DNA of 64,000 nucleotides, from positions 1-64,000 of the forward strand of contig JAGNEZ010000033.1 in assembly GCA_018003015.1 (NCBI GenBank), read 5' to 3'. The position numbers were made by a program, and so were the translations under genes. Origin of the DNA: Phycisphaerae bacterium (GTDB lineage: Bacteria > Planctomycetota > Phycisphaerae > UBA1845 > PWPN01). Positions within the stretch are counted from its first letter, which is position 1. Each line of letters starts with the position of its first letter. The notes below the pieces were generated by a model that was not told where the DNA came from, did not search any database, and saw only the letters and a list, made by a program, of their open reading frames with translations. Below, piece after piece: positions 50,902 to 59,412 of this stretch.

Positions 50902-53148
50902 TTAGTGTCCCGGCTCGGCGGGTCCACGCCAGACGCTTCCGCCGAAGGTTGCGAGGTAGATTGTTGTTGGGTCCGATGGATCGAACGTGACCCGCTGGAT
51001 GTTGCGGAACGGCAGATCGTCGAACGGGAGCCACGTTTTCCCGTCGTCGCGGCTGAGCCACAGGCCGGGGCCCGGGGCTCCTTCACACAAGGTCATGTAG
51101 ATCCACCCCTGGTGGTGTGGACTCAGGGCGGCGCCGAAGTGCTCTGGTCCCTTGCGGGCGAGGAGGCTCCATGACCGGCCTCCGTTGCGGGTTCTGTACA
51201 GGCCTGCCTGCTCGTGCGGCCGGGCGTTAGCCGCGGCCAGGTAGACGACCCTGCTGTCGGCCGGGTCGACCGCGAAGTCCTTGGGCCACAACAGCGGCTG
51301 GGACTCGTTCAACAGCCGCCAGGTCGAGCCGCCGTCGCTCGAGGCGAACAGGCCTGCCCCGTCGGCCAGCCAGCCGTTCCCTTGGCGCATGGCGGTCACC
51401 AAGGCGAGCAGGGTGCCGTCGCGATGCAGTTGCACACGGCAGACTCGCCGGTTGTCCTTGGAGCCCACCTGCCCGGCGCGGCTCCACGACTGACCGTCGT
51501 CGGTGGACTTGTAGACGCCGTGGCCGAAAACGCCGGCGTAGAGAGTTCGATTGCCCTTGGGGCTGTTTGGGTCGAGGACGATGGCGGTGCAGGGGGCTTC
51601 CGGAAGCCCTTTGCTGACGGTGGTCCAGTGTTCTCCGTGGTCCACGCTGAGGCAGACGCCGCCTGGCCCCTTGGAGTTGTGTCGGCCGCTGATGATGTTG
51701 TCGTTGGGGATGTCGTGGACGTTCGAGAAGGCTCCCCAGACCTTTCCGCGCATCTCCGGGTCGAAGGCCAGCTCGTAGCAGGTGTTGCGCCAGGGTGCCT
51801 TCTCGCCTTCCGCCCACCAGCGCCATGTACGGCCGGCGTCCATCGAACGGGCGAAGCCGATGTCGGTGTAACAGATGTAGCGGCGGGCAGGTTCGAACGG
51901 GTCGAGGTAGTAGTGCCACGTGGTCGTCACCACGAGGCCGGTGCACTCGAAGAAGCCGGCCTGCTTCGCCTGCCGGGTGTGGCCGTTGTACCATTGCCTG
52001 CCGCCGTTCGTGGTGATGATGCAATTGCCCGAGTCGGTCTGGATGAGGATATCCGGGTCGGTTGCGCAGATGGCGACGTTTTCCGGTATGGACTGGTAGT
52101 ATTGGCGGTCGCCGACGGTGGTGTAGTCGGGCTCGACGTTGTAGCCTGGGAATCGCGGATCGGGGAAGAAGGTTGGCCGGAAGGTGTTGCCCCCGTCGTC
52201 GGAGCGATAGACGGCTGTTTGGTGGGGTGGAATGACGCCGGTATTGGCGTTGAGGGCATAGACGGTGAGTGGTCGGACACTGGTGGTGAGCACGCGGTAG
52301 TATTGAGCCACGGGATGGTGGGCCCACTGGTCGGCCGGCTTGACGTCCTTGTTGAGTCCAAGCCCGGGCACGCTTTCCCATGTGTCGCCGATGTTTGTGG
52401 AGCGATACACGCCGCCGGCGAATTGTCCTCCTTCGTTCTTGCTGGGGATGGCGCAGTAGAGCATTCCTGCCTTTCCCTCGCGGTCGAATCCACCGGTGAA
52501 TCCGCGGACGTTCTTCCAGGGCAGGCCGGTGCTTTTCTCTGTCCATGTTCTGCCGTCGTCGTCGGATCGCCAGATACCTGCGTTGGTGGCGGCCAGGATC
52601 GCCCCGCGGTCGCCTGATCCCGCCTGGCGGAAGCAGAAGCCGACGGCTTCGCCCTTCGGGCCGTCGCATCGCACCCAGTTTGTGCCGCCGTCATGTGATT
52701 GCCAGACCTCCTGGTTCACGCCGGTGAGCATGGATTGGGGTCGGTGGGGGTTGATGGCGATCTCGCCGACGAGATCGCCGCGCAGGTTTCCGATGGCCTT
52801 CCAGGTCTCGCCGCCGTCGCGGCTGACTGCGAGCCGGCCGGACCATCCGTTAGCCGCGAAGATGGTATCTACCTCTTGAGGATGAAAGGCGGGGCGGCAG
52901 CGGATGTTGCTGAGCAGCTGGCCTTCGTGGATCATGCGCCACGTTCGTCCCGCGTCGCGGGAGACATAGGCCGCGCTCATGTCGCAATTGACCATCATGC
53001 GCCGGGGATCCACCGGGCTGATCGCCGGTGTGAACATCGCTCCGCCGCCGGCCAGCCCCTCGGGCTGCCAGGTGATTGGCTCGGCGGCGGTCGCGATGGA
53101 GGCTTCGACGGTGAGCACGACGAGAAGGCGGGTCAGAGCGACTCTCAT
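50902..53148 (-). CDS. Secreted Asp-box (BNR/sialidase-type) beta-propeller protein
   Basis: A 748 aa protein with a signal peptide (LTRLLVVLTVEASIATAAEP). At least twelve Asp-box motifs (S/T-x-D-x-G-x-T-W) run along it, such as SRDAGRTW, SRDGGETW, SHDGGTNW, SDDDGRTW, SDDGGNTF, SMDAGRTW, STDDGQSW, SSDGGSTW and SRDDGKTW. The count fits one or two stacked propellers, as in xyloglucanases (GH74) and VPS10/sortilin-like proteins. No clear sialidase Arg triad was identified, so hydrolase activity is uncertain. GAGGAG lies 6 nt before the ATG at 53148; the frame is open much further up (53496) without signal-peptide character. Confidence 0.85.
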   Translation of the reverse strand: MRVALTRLLVVLTVEASIATAAEPITWQPEGLAGGGAMFTPAISPVDPRRMMVNCDMSAAYVSRDAGRTWRMIHEGQLLSNIRCRPAFHPQEVDTIFAANGWSGRLAVSRDGGETWKAIGNLRGDLVGEIAINPHRPQSMLTGVNQEVWQSHDGGTNWVRCDGPKGEAVGFCFRQAGSGDRGAILAATNAGIWRSDDDGRTWTEKSTGLPWKNVRGFTGGFDREGKAGMLYCAIPSKNEGGQFAGGVYRSTNIGDTWESVPGLGLNKDVKPADQWAHHPVAQYYRVLTTSVRPLTVYALNANTGVIPPHQTAVYRSDDGGNTFRPTFFPDPRFPGYNVEPDYTTVGDRQYYQSIPENVAICATDPDILIQTDSGNCIITTNGGRQWYNGHTRQAKQAGFFECTGLVVTTTWHYYLDPFEPARRYICYTDIGFARSMDAGRTWRWWAEGEKAPWRNTCYELAFDPEMRGKVWGAFSNVHDIPNDNIISGRHNSKGPGGVCLSVDHGEHWTTVSKGLPEAPCTAIVLDPNSPKGNRTLYAGVFGHGVYKSTDDGQSWSRAGQVGSKDNRRVCRVQLHRDGTLLALVTAMRQGNGWLADGAGLFASSDGGSTWRLLNESQPLLWPKDFAVDPADSRVVYLAAANARPHEQAGLYRTRNGGRSWSLLARKGPEHFGAALSPHHQGWIYMTLCEGAPGPGLWLSRDDGKTWLPFDDLPFRNIQRVTFDPSDPTTIYLATFGGSVWRGPAEPGH

Positions 53149-53452
53149 AGGATTCTCCTCTGTCTGTGAAAGTCCGTTCTCGTTTTCGCAGCCAGACTCG
53201 GGTATGTGGGAAGGGTCGGTTCCGGGCCCGATCTGGTCGCGCTTTCGTGCTGTGGACCGTGACAGCCGGCATGGGAGGCGATTCTCCGATCGTCGTGAGA
53301 GGACGTCGGTGGTCGTGGGGCAGCCGATGGCGGAAGCCTCGTCCATGGTTGGAATGTGTTCCGGTTCGGTCCTGGCGCTCCCGCGACCGTCGGTTGTGGC
53401 GGCCGTGGCTCGGACGGGGTGAAGTGTCGTGCCGGCCGGGGGCAACGGATTG
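53149..53452. other. Intergenic stretch, nothing recognised
   Basis: It lies between the Asp-box gene and the DUF4097-like gene, both on the minus strand. Neither a promoter nor a terminator stands out. Short open frames on both strands lack support. Confidence 0.35.
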
Positions 53453-54394
53453 TCAGAAGGAGTCGATCTCGATGGTGCCGACGTCGGATCGGACATCGAC
53501 GGTCGCTCCGCCGCCGTTGAGCTTGCCCCCCACGTAGCCCGAGTTCCTGGCGATCTCCGAGGTGGCGTCGAAGTCCTGCTCGTGGAAGTGTACGAAACCC
53601 ACCTGAGTCAAGGCCATGAGGTCGGCCTGAACGTCCTTGGGAAGCTGCAAGCTGATGTTACCGGCATCCACGCGGACCTGGGCTTCATCGGTGGCGGCCA
53701 GGGAGACGATCTGCAGGCTGACCGAGCCTGCTCCGACGGTCACGTTGGCGCTTCCGCGATGGGCCTCGATGGTGACCGATCCGGCCTGAGCGCTGGCGGT
53801 GACGTCGGCCTGGGCCCGGATGGAGCGAATGGAGCCGGCCGAGGCGGTGAGCGTGCTGGCGGTGTCCAGTTCGATAGCTCGGATCGGCCCGGCGAGTTGG
53901 GTCACGTTGACCGCATGGGCCGGCGGCAAGGTGATCTGAAGGCGGTACTGGGCGACCTGCGTGTCGCTCAACAGGGCAGTGACGCTGACCTCGTCGTCGT
54001 CATTGAAGGTGAATTGGATCTGGCTGGTGTCACTGGTCGCTGCTGGTGGAGAGACGGCCTTGATGAGCAGGGTATTGTCGGGTGCGGCGGCGGGTGTGAC
54101 CGTGACTTCCATCTGGGCGAGCAGTGCCTCAGCGGCCTCGGTGGTGGACGCGATGGCCGTCTTGGTGATCCTGATCGTTGCCTCGGTGGCGGTGGGATCC
54201 ACGGTAACGCGCGTGCTGCCATTGTCGTTCTCGATTTTGACGATCGCCCCGGCGGGCACGGCGGCGGTCTGGGTTTCCGTGGATTCCTTCTTTGCCGGGG
54301 GGATGAAGGTGACGTTGCAGGTGAACGTACCGCCCATCAGAAGGGCACTGACCGCACCGAGCACACTGAGCTTGAGCAGGAGCCACCGTGTCAT
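53453..54394 (-). CDS. Exported DUF4097-like beta-strand repeat protein
   Basis: A 313 aa protein with a hydrophobic N-terminal signal (WLLLKLSVLGAVSALLMGG). A repetitive beta-rich domain follows in which each repeat exposes short polar strands (IRAIELDTASTLTASAGS, IRSIRAQADVTASAQAGS, VTIEAHRGSANVTVGAGS, VSLQIVSLAATDEAQVRVDAGN). It ends LNGGGATVDVRSDVGTIEIDSF. This resembles DUF4097/putative adhesin solenoids. The Cys after the hydrophobic stretch (GTFTC) is not a good lipobox. GAGAGGA lies 7 nt before the ATG at 54394. A possible -10 TATGAT is at 54521-54516. Confidence 0.75.
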   Translation of the reverse strand: MTRWLLLKLSVLGAVSALLMGGTFTCNVTFIPPAKKESTETQTAAVPAGAIVKIENDNGSTRVTVDPTATEATIRITKTAIASTTEAAEALLAQMEVTVTPAAAPDNTLLIKAVSPPAATSDTSQIQFTFNDDDEVSVTALLSDTQVAQYRLQITLPPAHAVNVTQLAGPIRAIELDTASTLTASAGSIRSIRAQADVTASAQAGSVTIEAHRGSANVTVGAGSVSLQIVSLAATDEAQVRVDAGNISLQLPKDVQADLMALTQVGFVHFHEQDFDATSEIARNSGYVGGKLNGGGATVDVRSDVGTIEIDSF

Positions 54395-54515
54395 GTTAGA
54401 TCCTCTCTTTGCATGGTTGATCGGACTCGAATCGGGTGGCCGAACGGCCCCTTTGCTGGGCGCGATCGGCCTAACCGCGCATAGCATCTCTTCTGGGTTG
54501 ACCGCTTCCTGCATT

Positions 54516-54521
54516 ATCATA
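54516..54521 (-). promoter_or_regulatory. Possible -10 of the DUF4097-like gene
   Basis: TATGAT on the minus strand, overlapping GATAAT; the -35 position is poor. The predicted leader is ~115 nt. Confidence 0.35.
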
Positions 54522-54609
54522 GTCTCCAGGTGTCTGGCGGCCACGTACGGGAGTATCGGGAGTCGGAGCGCATGTCCTGGAGGCGATTTGGTGGCGGATG
54601 CCTGACGGG

Positions 54610-55557
54610 TCAGGGCGTCAGATCGGCGGTCATGTTCACTTGCTCGTCGAACACGGGTTCAACCCGGCCGAGCACCTCGATGCCTGGCTGGCTTTTCAGC
54701 TCTTCGAGGACAGCCGGCGAGGCCAGAAACTGGTCGATGCGTAATGTATTGTGGATACGAATGATACGAGCCGTGTTGGCGTCCTGCGGGGACGTTGCCT
54801 GGAGGGCGAAGTCGAGTGCTTGGCGATCGGTTTCCGCCACCATGGGCACCGTGGCTCGTTCGAGACAGGCGCTGGTTAAGGCATTCTCATAGGTGGCACG
54901 GAAATCGGGTTTGCTGCACAGTCGGCGGGTGGTGATCTCTGCGAGGCCGATGCCGACCGCGTTGCCGTAGGATGCGGCCGTCAGATTGCGAACGATGATG
55001 ATGCGGATAGTGGGGGTCGGGGGCTTTGGCTGTCCGCGGATTCCCAGCTGGCCGATCACGTGGGTGTCCGTCCCCCGGGCCGCTGATGCTGTTGCCGATT
55101 TTGTCCACGATGAGGATATTGAGATCGTTCACCGGCAGGGCGGGGGCATTAGCGCGGGCGATCTCCGGCAGGGGGGCTCCTACCCGGGGACATCTCGGGT
55201 GGGGCTGGGGCACATCTCGGGTGGGGATGGTCTTGATCCGCATGGTTTCGTTGCGGGCGTTTTCCACGACGGCCAGAACGAGGCGCATGTTGCCGTGTTT
55301 GAGGATCTGGCGGGCGATCCGGGGCGTGGTATCACGGAGTCCCAGTACGCCGAGCTGGTGAATCACGAGAGCCTGAGCGCGTGTGCCCAGGCAATGGCGA
55401 GTATCCTCATGATGCCGCTTTCGTAGCGTCCGAGGAACGAGGTGTGCGGTTTGAGGCGGTTGATGAGGGTCAGTTCTGCGCGCACGGCGCCGCTGACGTT
55501 GGTGAGGTGTTCAGCCGGGATTTGCCTGTGCACCCGGGAGAGTTGCGCGTCCTGTTC
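54610..55557 (-). pseudogene. Decayed LarA-superfamily (nickel-pincer isomerase-like) gene
   Basis: Three frames must be joined to read a LarA-like protein: (1) from ~55557 a frame giving LINRLKPHTSFLGRYESGIM, which matches the NRVKPHTDF...ESG segment; (2) from ~55395 a frame giving ALVIHQLGVLGL, VLAVVENARNETMRIKTIP and LPVNDLNILIVDKIGNSISG; (3) from ~55075 a frame giving VIGQLGIRGQ, RNLTAASYGNAVGIGLAEITTRRL and ARIIRIHNTLRIDQF, down to the stop at 54610. The N-terminal ~half of Lar_N is missing. Two frameshifts and a truncation make function unlikely, though sequencing errors at the two shifts cannot be excluded. Confidence 0.72.
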
Positions 55558-55683
55558 TCATGGCGGCAGTCCAGCCGGTGAGGTCATCCGAGGGCTAGGT
55601 GCGCCGGTACCACCTATTGGAAGCTGGAGAGCGGATTACATCGGTTGGGGCGGGCCATGCGGAAGGTGACGAGCGGGCGCCGG

Positions 55684-55980
55684 TTACGACGCCTGGGCCA
55701 GCGGCTTGGTGTTTCGCGGAATGGGCGTTGCCTTGTCCTTGGCGGCTTCCGGCGCCGACCCCTCGTCCATTCGGTCCTCGTGGCTAAACTCGTATTCCTC
55801 CATGCCCTCGTTCAGCCAGCGGAGGATATCGTCTTCGGTGGGGTGGGGGTTGTACTCAGAAACCCGGAACACGCTTCTACACTTGGAGCAGGTGGCCCGA
55901 TGTCCGACAGCCGTTGCGGGTACCGTGTACGTGCCCCGGCAGGTGGGGCACCGCGTCGTGATGGTGGTTCTGTTAAGCAT
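55684..55980 (-). CDS. Small zinc-ribbon protein
   Basis: A 98 aa protein with an N-terminal MJ0042/zinc-ribbon-like finger: TRCPTCRGTYTVPATAV and ATCSKCRSVFRV, four Cys in two CxxC pairs. A short helical, acidic middle (EDDILRWLNEGMEEYE) and a Pro/Lys-rich tail follow. Fingers of this kind often sit at the N-terminus of planctomycete regulators; here there is nothing else. GGAG lies 7 nt before the ATG at 55980. The function is unknown. Confidence 0.72.
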   Translation of the reverse strand: MLNRTTITTRCPTCRGTYTVPATAVGHRATCSKCRSVFRVSEYNPHPTEDDILRWLNEGMEEYEFSHEDRMDEGSAPEAAKDKATPIPRNTKPLAQAS

Positions 55981-56077
55981 GGCTCCGCTCCAGGCATTCA
56001 TGGCTTCCTTCCGGATCCGCCTGGCTTCGTGCCTCTACTTGTTACTACGCCCCCCGATTGGCATAGTTCCATGTGTG

Positions 56078-56743
56078 TCAGTCGGACAGAAACGGGTTGA
56101 ACTTAACTTCTCTTTCGATGGTGGTCACCGGTCCGTGGCCGGAGTACACCTGGGTTGCCGGAGGGAGGGTCAGAAGATGGCGGTGAATGTTGGAGATCAG
56201 CCGGGCGTGTTGGGAACCGGGGAAGTCCGTACGGCCGATGCTTCCGGCAAACAGGGCATCTCCGGTAAACACCACGCCTGCGTCGCGGCAGTATAGGGAA
56301 CGTCCCCCAGGCGAGTGGCCGGAGGTGTCCAGCACCGTCCATTGCAGTGTTCCCAGCGTCAGATACAGGTTCGGCTCGAGGTGTTCGGTGACCGGAGTCT
56401 GAATCTGCAGATGGATGCCGAACGGGTCTGACAGGTTGAGCGTCGCGTCGGTGAGCATGGGCTCGTCGTCGGCGGCGATCATGAGTTTCGCGGCGGGATG
56501 GCGGCGTGCTACGGTATCGACGCCGGCGATGTGGTCTCCGTGGCCGTGGGTGAGGAGCATACGTTCCAGCTGGATGTTCTGGGTCTCGAGGTAGGTGAGG
56601 ATCCGTGCCGCCTGATCGCCCAGGCCGGGGTCGATGACCCAGCCGATGCGCTGGTTATCGGATCCTGGCGTGCTGAGGACATAGGCGTTCTCGCCGAACA
56701 TGGTGTCGATGAACGCTTTGATGTCGAGGTCCGCTTGGGACAT
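56078..56743 (-). CDS. MBL-fold metallo-hydrolase (glyoxalase II-like)
   Basis: A 221 aa metallo-beta-lactamase fold protein. The metal motif is LLTHGHGDHIAG, with the downstream ligands in DTSGHSPGG, VFTGDALFAGSIGRTDFPG and VYSGHGPVTTI. This set matches the YcbL/glyoxalase II-like group of hydroxyacyl-thioester hydrolases. The N-terminal ENAYVLS segment is typical. AAGGAGG lies 6 nt before the ATG at 56743. It has its own promoter and is divergent from the TauE/SafE gene. Confidence 0.93.
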   Translation of the reverse strand: MSQADLDIKAFIDTMFGENAYVLSTPGSDNQRIGWVIDPGLGDQAARILTYLETQNIQLERMLLTHGHGDHIAGVDTVARRHPAAKLMIAADDEPMLTDATLNLSDPFGIHLQIQTPVTEHLEPNLYLTLGTLQWTVLDTSGHSPGGRSLYCRDAGVVFTGDALFAGSIGRTDFPGSQHARLISNIHRHLLTLPPATQVYSGHGPVTTIEREVKFNPFLSD

Positions 56744-56797
56744 GTCGCCCTCCTTGCCCGGGTCGCGGGGTTGGACACAGGGTTGCCTGGTCGCGTA

Positions 56798-56826
56798 TCT
56801 ATAGGGAAAGCGGGCCTGTTCCGCAA
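56798..56826 (-). promoter_or_regulatory. Promoter of the MBL hydrolase gene
   Basis: On the minus strand TTGCGG (56826-56821), a 17 nt spacer and TATAGA (56803-56798); the leader is ~50 nt. Confidence 0.6.
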
Positions 56827-56834
56827 GAGGTCGG

Positions 56835-57665
56835 ATGCCTGGCTTGCAGGGATTAGCCGCGACGATGGGACATGAGCAACTGCTGCTGTTGACGATCGGC
56901 CTGGTGGCGGGTGTGGTCGGCGGACTGCTGGGCGTGGGCGGGAGCATCATCATGATTCCGGCCATGACGCTGTTGCTGGGGCCGAGTCAGCACCTGTACC
57001 AGGGCGCCGCCATGATGGTGAATTTCTTCGTGGTCCTGCCGGCCTTCTACCATCATCGGAAGATCAAGGCCGTGTTGGAGCCGATCGTCAAGCCGATGGT
57101 GCCTTTTGCGGCGATTGGTGTTGTGATTGGCGTCTGGCTGAGCTGTGGCGAGTGGTTTCGCGGAGATCGCCAGATCTACCTGACGAAGGTGTTCGGCTGC
57201 TTTTTGGTTTACGAGGTTGGCTACAACCTGTACCGCCTGCTGAGCAACCGGCGACTGCCTGAGATGGACGAGGCTGCGGCGAAGGGGCTTCCGGCGTGGA
57301 AGGTGGCCTTGGCGGTCGGATTGCCGACCGGCCTGGTCGGTGGGCTGTTGGGCGTGGGTGGAGGCGTGGTTGCGGTTCCGCTGCAGCAGCTCATCCTCCG
57401 GGTGCCGTTGAACCGGGCGATCGCCAATTCCGCCGCGACCATCATTCCGCTCAGCGTGATTGGTGCCACTTTCAAGAACCTGGAGAACGCCGCGGCGGGA
57501 GTGCCGTTCAGGAGTGCGTTGCATCTGGCTTTGCTGTTGGCGCCGACGGCCATCCTGGGCGGTTATCTGGGGGCTCGCCTGACCCACGTGGTCCCGCGTC
57601 GTGCCCTGCGGATCGCCTTCATTGTCTTCATGTCGTATGCGGCCGTCATGCTGATCCGCAAGTGA
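56835..57665 (+). CDS. TauE/SafE family permease
   Basis: A 276 aa membrane protein with the duplicated TauE/SafE module. VAGVVGGLLGVGGSIIMIPAM is near the N-terminus and the related PTGLVGGLLGVGGGVVAVPLQ comes after a ~160-residue gap; about eight transmembrane helices are expected. The family exports or imports sulfonates, sulfite, sulfoacetate or related organic anions. An in-frame ATG at 56865 (MGHEQLLLL) is an alternative start; AAGAGG is 4 nt before 56835. It converges with the kinase gene (8 nt gap). Confidence 0.92.
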   Translation: MPGLQGLAATMGHEQLLLLTIGLVAGVVGGLLGVGGSIIMIPAMTLLLGPSQHLYQGAAMMVNFFVVLPAFYHHRKIKAVLEPIVKPMVPFAAIGVVIGVWLSCGEWFRGDRQIYLTKVFGCFLVYEVGYNLYRLLSNRRLPEMDEAAAKGLPAWKVALAVGLPTGLVGGLLGVGGGVVAVPLQQLILRVPLNRAIANSAATIIPLSVIGATFKNLENAAAGVPFRSALHLALLLAPTAILGGYLGARLTHVVPRRALRIAFIVFMSYAAVMLIRK

Positions 57666-57673
57666 TCGCATGT

Positions 57674-59194
57674 TCAGGGCTGGAACAGGTTTTGGGGGAT
57701 GGGTCTGCCGACGGTGCCCTCCTGGCCCAGTTTGGCGTTGACCAGGCGATGGTAGTCGCTTCGTGCGGCGTCCCAGAAAGGCCGCACCGGCTCGCCGGCC
57801 AATCGGAGGGCGGCGGTGGCGCTGCGTGCCGCGAAGGCGGCGTCGGCGGCGGCGTCGTCGACGCACACGGAGGCGGCGCTGGCGGCGGCCGCCGCTGCGG
57901 CCCGAGCGGCCTCCATCGCGGCGCGTGAGTCGCTGGTCTTTTCCTGGGCGCAGGCGGCCTGCAGGGAAGCCGCCCGCAAGGCACGAATGCGCGACAAGGC
58001 TCGTGAGACCGAGCCGCCGGTAGCGCCGTCGGCCGACTCCTGGAGGGTGGCCTCGGCCATGGTCAGGGCGCTTTCGATTCGCGGATCGCGGTTCAGATCC
58101 TGAACCCGGCGGGCGCATCGGCAGGCCCAGCAGACAATCGCCCGCTGGGGGAGGAGCATGAGCTGTTTGCGGATGGCGGCCACATCGACGCGGACACCGT
58201 GTTCCGGTCCCTCTTCCGGCTCGGCCGGGGGTTCGATCGTTGGCTCGGCGAGCAGGGCTTCGCCCAGCTCTCCCGCGTTAGCGAAGCGGGCCTTAGGGTT
58301 TTTGGCCAAGCTCTTGAGCACGACGCCGGCCAAGTCGCGCGAGACGTCGGTTCGCCAGGTTCGCGGGTCGGGTGCCGGTTCGCTGATGTGCTTGAGCATG
58401 ATGGCGAACGGGCTTGCCTCCTCGACCTCGAACGGCAGCCGGTTGGTCAGCAGTTCAAAGAGGGTAGCTCCGAGGGAGTAGACGTCGCTGGCCGCGGTGA
58501 CCCGCTTGCCTTCGCACTGTTCGGGGCTCATGTATCCGGGTGTGCCGATCTGCTGGCCGACGCCGGTTAACCAAGTCGTGCCTTCGGTGACCATGATGGT
58601 GCCGAAATCGGCGACCTTGATGCGTCCGTTGGCGTCGAGCAGGAGGTTGGAGGGTTTGATGTCGCGGTGAACGATTCCCAGCTTGTGGGCGGCGTGGACG
58701 CCTGCGGTCGCCTGGACGATCAGGGAGATGGCCTCCTGGACGGGCAGGTAGTGCCGCTGGGTGCGGGCGGCCAAGAGGCGATCCTGCAGACTCCCGCCGG
58801 GCAGCAGCTCCATGACGATGGCTCGGACTTGCCCTTGGACGGGAAAATCGAGGATGTGTACGACGTTCTCATGTTGAATCTGGGCCATACCGCGGGCCTC
58901 GCGCTCGAAACGGCCGGCCAAGGCCCGATCAGCGGCATACTGTGGTTTGAGGATCTTGAGGGCCACCCGCCGATCGCTGGCGGCGTCCAGTCCCTCGTAG
59001 ACCCGGGCCATGCCCCCCTCGCCGAGGAGTCGGCTGACCACGTAGGGTCCCACGGTCTGACCGATGAGCTCGTCGCCCGTGCCGTTTGACCCGGTGGTCA
59101 CGGTTCGCCGATGGAGAACCACGCGGAGATCATCGAGGAGCGGATCCTCGCTAGCGCCGCCGGGTGTCTGAAGGGATGTGGGCTCGTCGGACAT
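57674..59194 (-). CDS. Soluble Ser/Thr protein kinase with alanine-rich C-terminal domain
   Basis: A 506 aa Hanks-type kinase (residues ~45-320). It has the Gly loop LLGEGGMARVYEG, catalytic IVHRDIKPSNLLLD, DFGTIMV, GTPGYMSPEQ and DVYSLGATLFELL; all catalytic residues are present. No transmembrane helix follows. Instead a helical, Ala-rich domain (CWACRCARRVQDLNRDPRIE, AAMEAARAAAAAAASAASV, AFAARSATAALRLAGEPV, residues ~340-490) ends the protein. It recalls the alanine-rich putative immunity protein fold and may be a sensory or dimerisation module. The promoter is at 59219-59247 and the leader is short. Confidence 0.93.
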   Translation of the reverse strand: MSDEPTSLQTPGGASEDPLLDDLRVVLHRRTVTTGSNGTGDELIGQTVGPYVVSRLLGEGGMARVYEGLDAASDRRVALKILKPQYAADRALAGRFEREARGMAQIQHENVVHILDFPVQGQVRAIVMELLPGGSLQDRLLAARTQRHYLPVQEAISLIVQATAGVHAAHKLGIVHRDIKPSNLLLDANGRIKVADFGTIMVTEGTTWLTGVGQQIGTPGYMSPEQCEGKRVTAASDVYSLGATLFELLTNRLPFEVEEASPFAIMLKHISEPAPDPRTWRTDVSRDLAGVVLKSLAKNPKARFANAGELGEALLAEPTIEPPAEPEEGPEHGVRVDVAAIRKQLMLLPQRAIVCWACRCARRVQDLNRDPRIESALTMAEATLQESADGATGGSVSRALSRIRALRAASLQAACAQEKTSDSRAAMEAARAAAAAAASAASVCVDDAAADAAFAARSATAALRLAGEPVRPFWDAARSDYHRLVNAKLGQEGTVGRPIPQNLFQP

Positions 59195-59218
59195 AGGCGC
59201 AACTCGCTACACGGCTTA

Positions 59219-59247
59219 ATATTACGTCCGGGCGACCCAGTGAGCAA
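59219..59247 (-). promoter_or_regulatory. Promoter of the Ser/Thr kinase gene
   Basis: On the minus strand TTGCTC (59247-59242), a 17 nt spacer and TAATAT (59224-59219). The leader is ~18 nt. Confidence 0.65.
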
Positions 59248-59412
59248 GGCATGTTTCGGACGGCTCACCGGGCGTGGCAGGAGTGGTCCGCGACTGGTGG
59301 TCCGGGGCTATCGCAGGTTCGTCCGACGGAGTAAACTCTGGCGTTTGCATTGGCCGCCGGCTGGTGCGAAGGCCAAGTGGGGCGGCGCTTGCGGAAAGGG
59401 GCTTGAAAGGCC

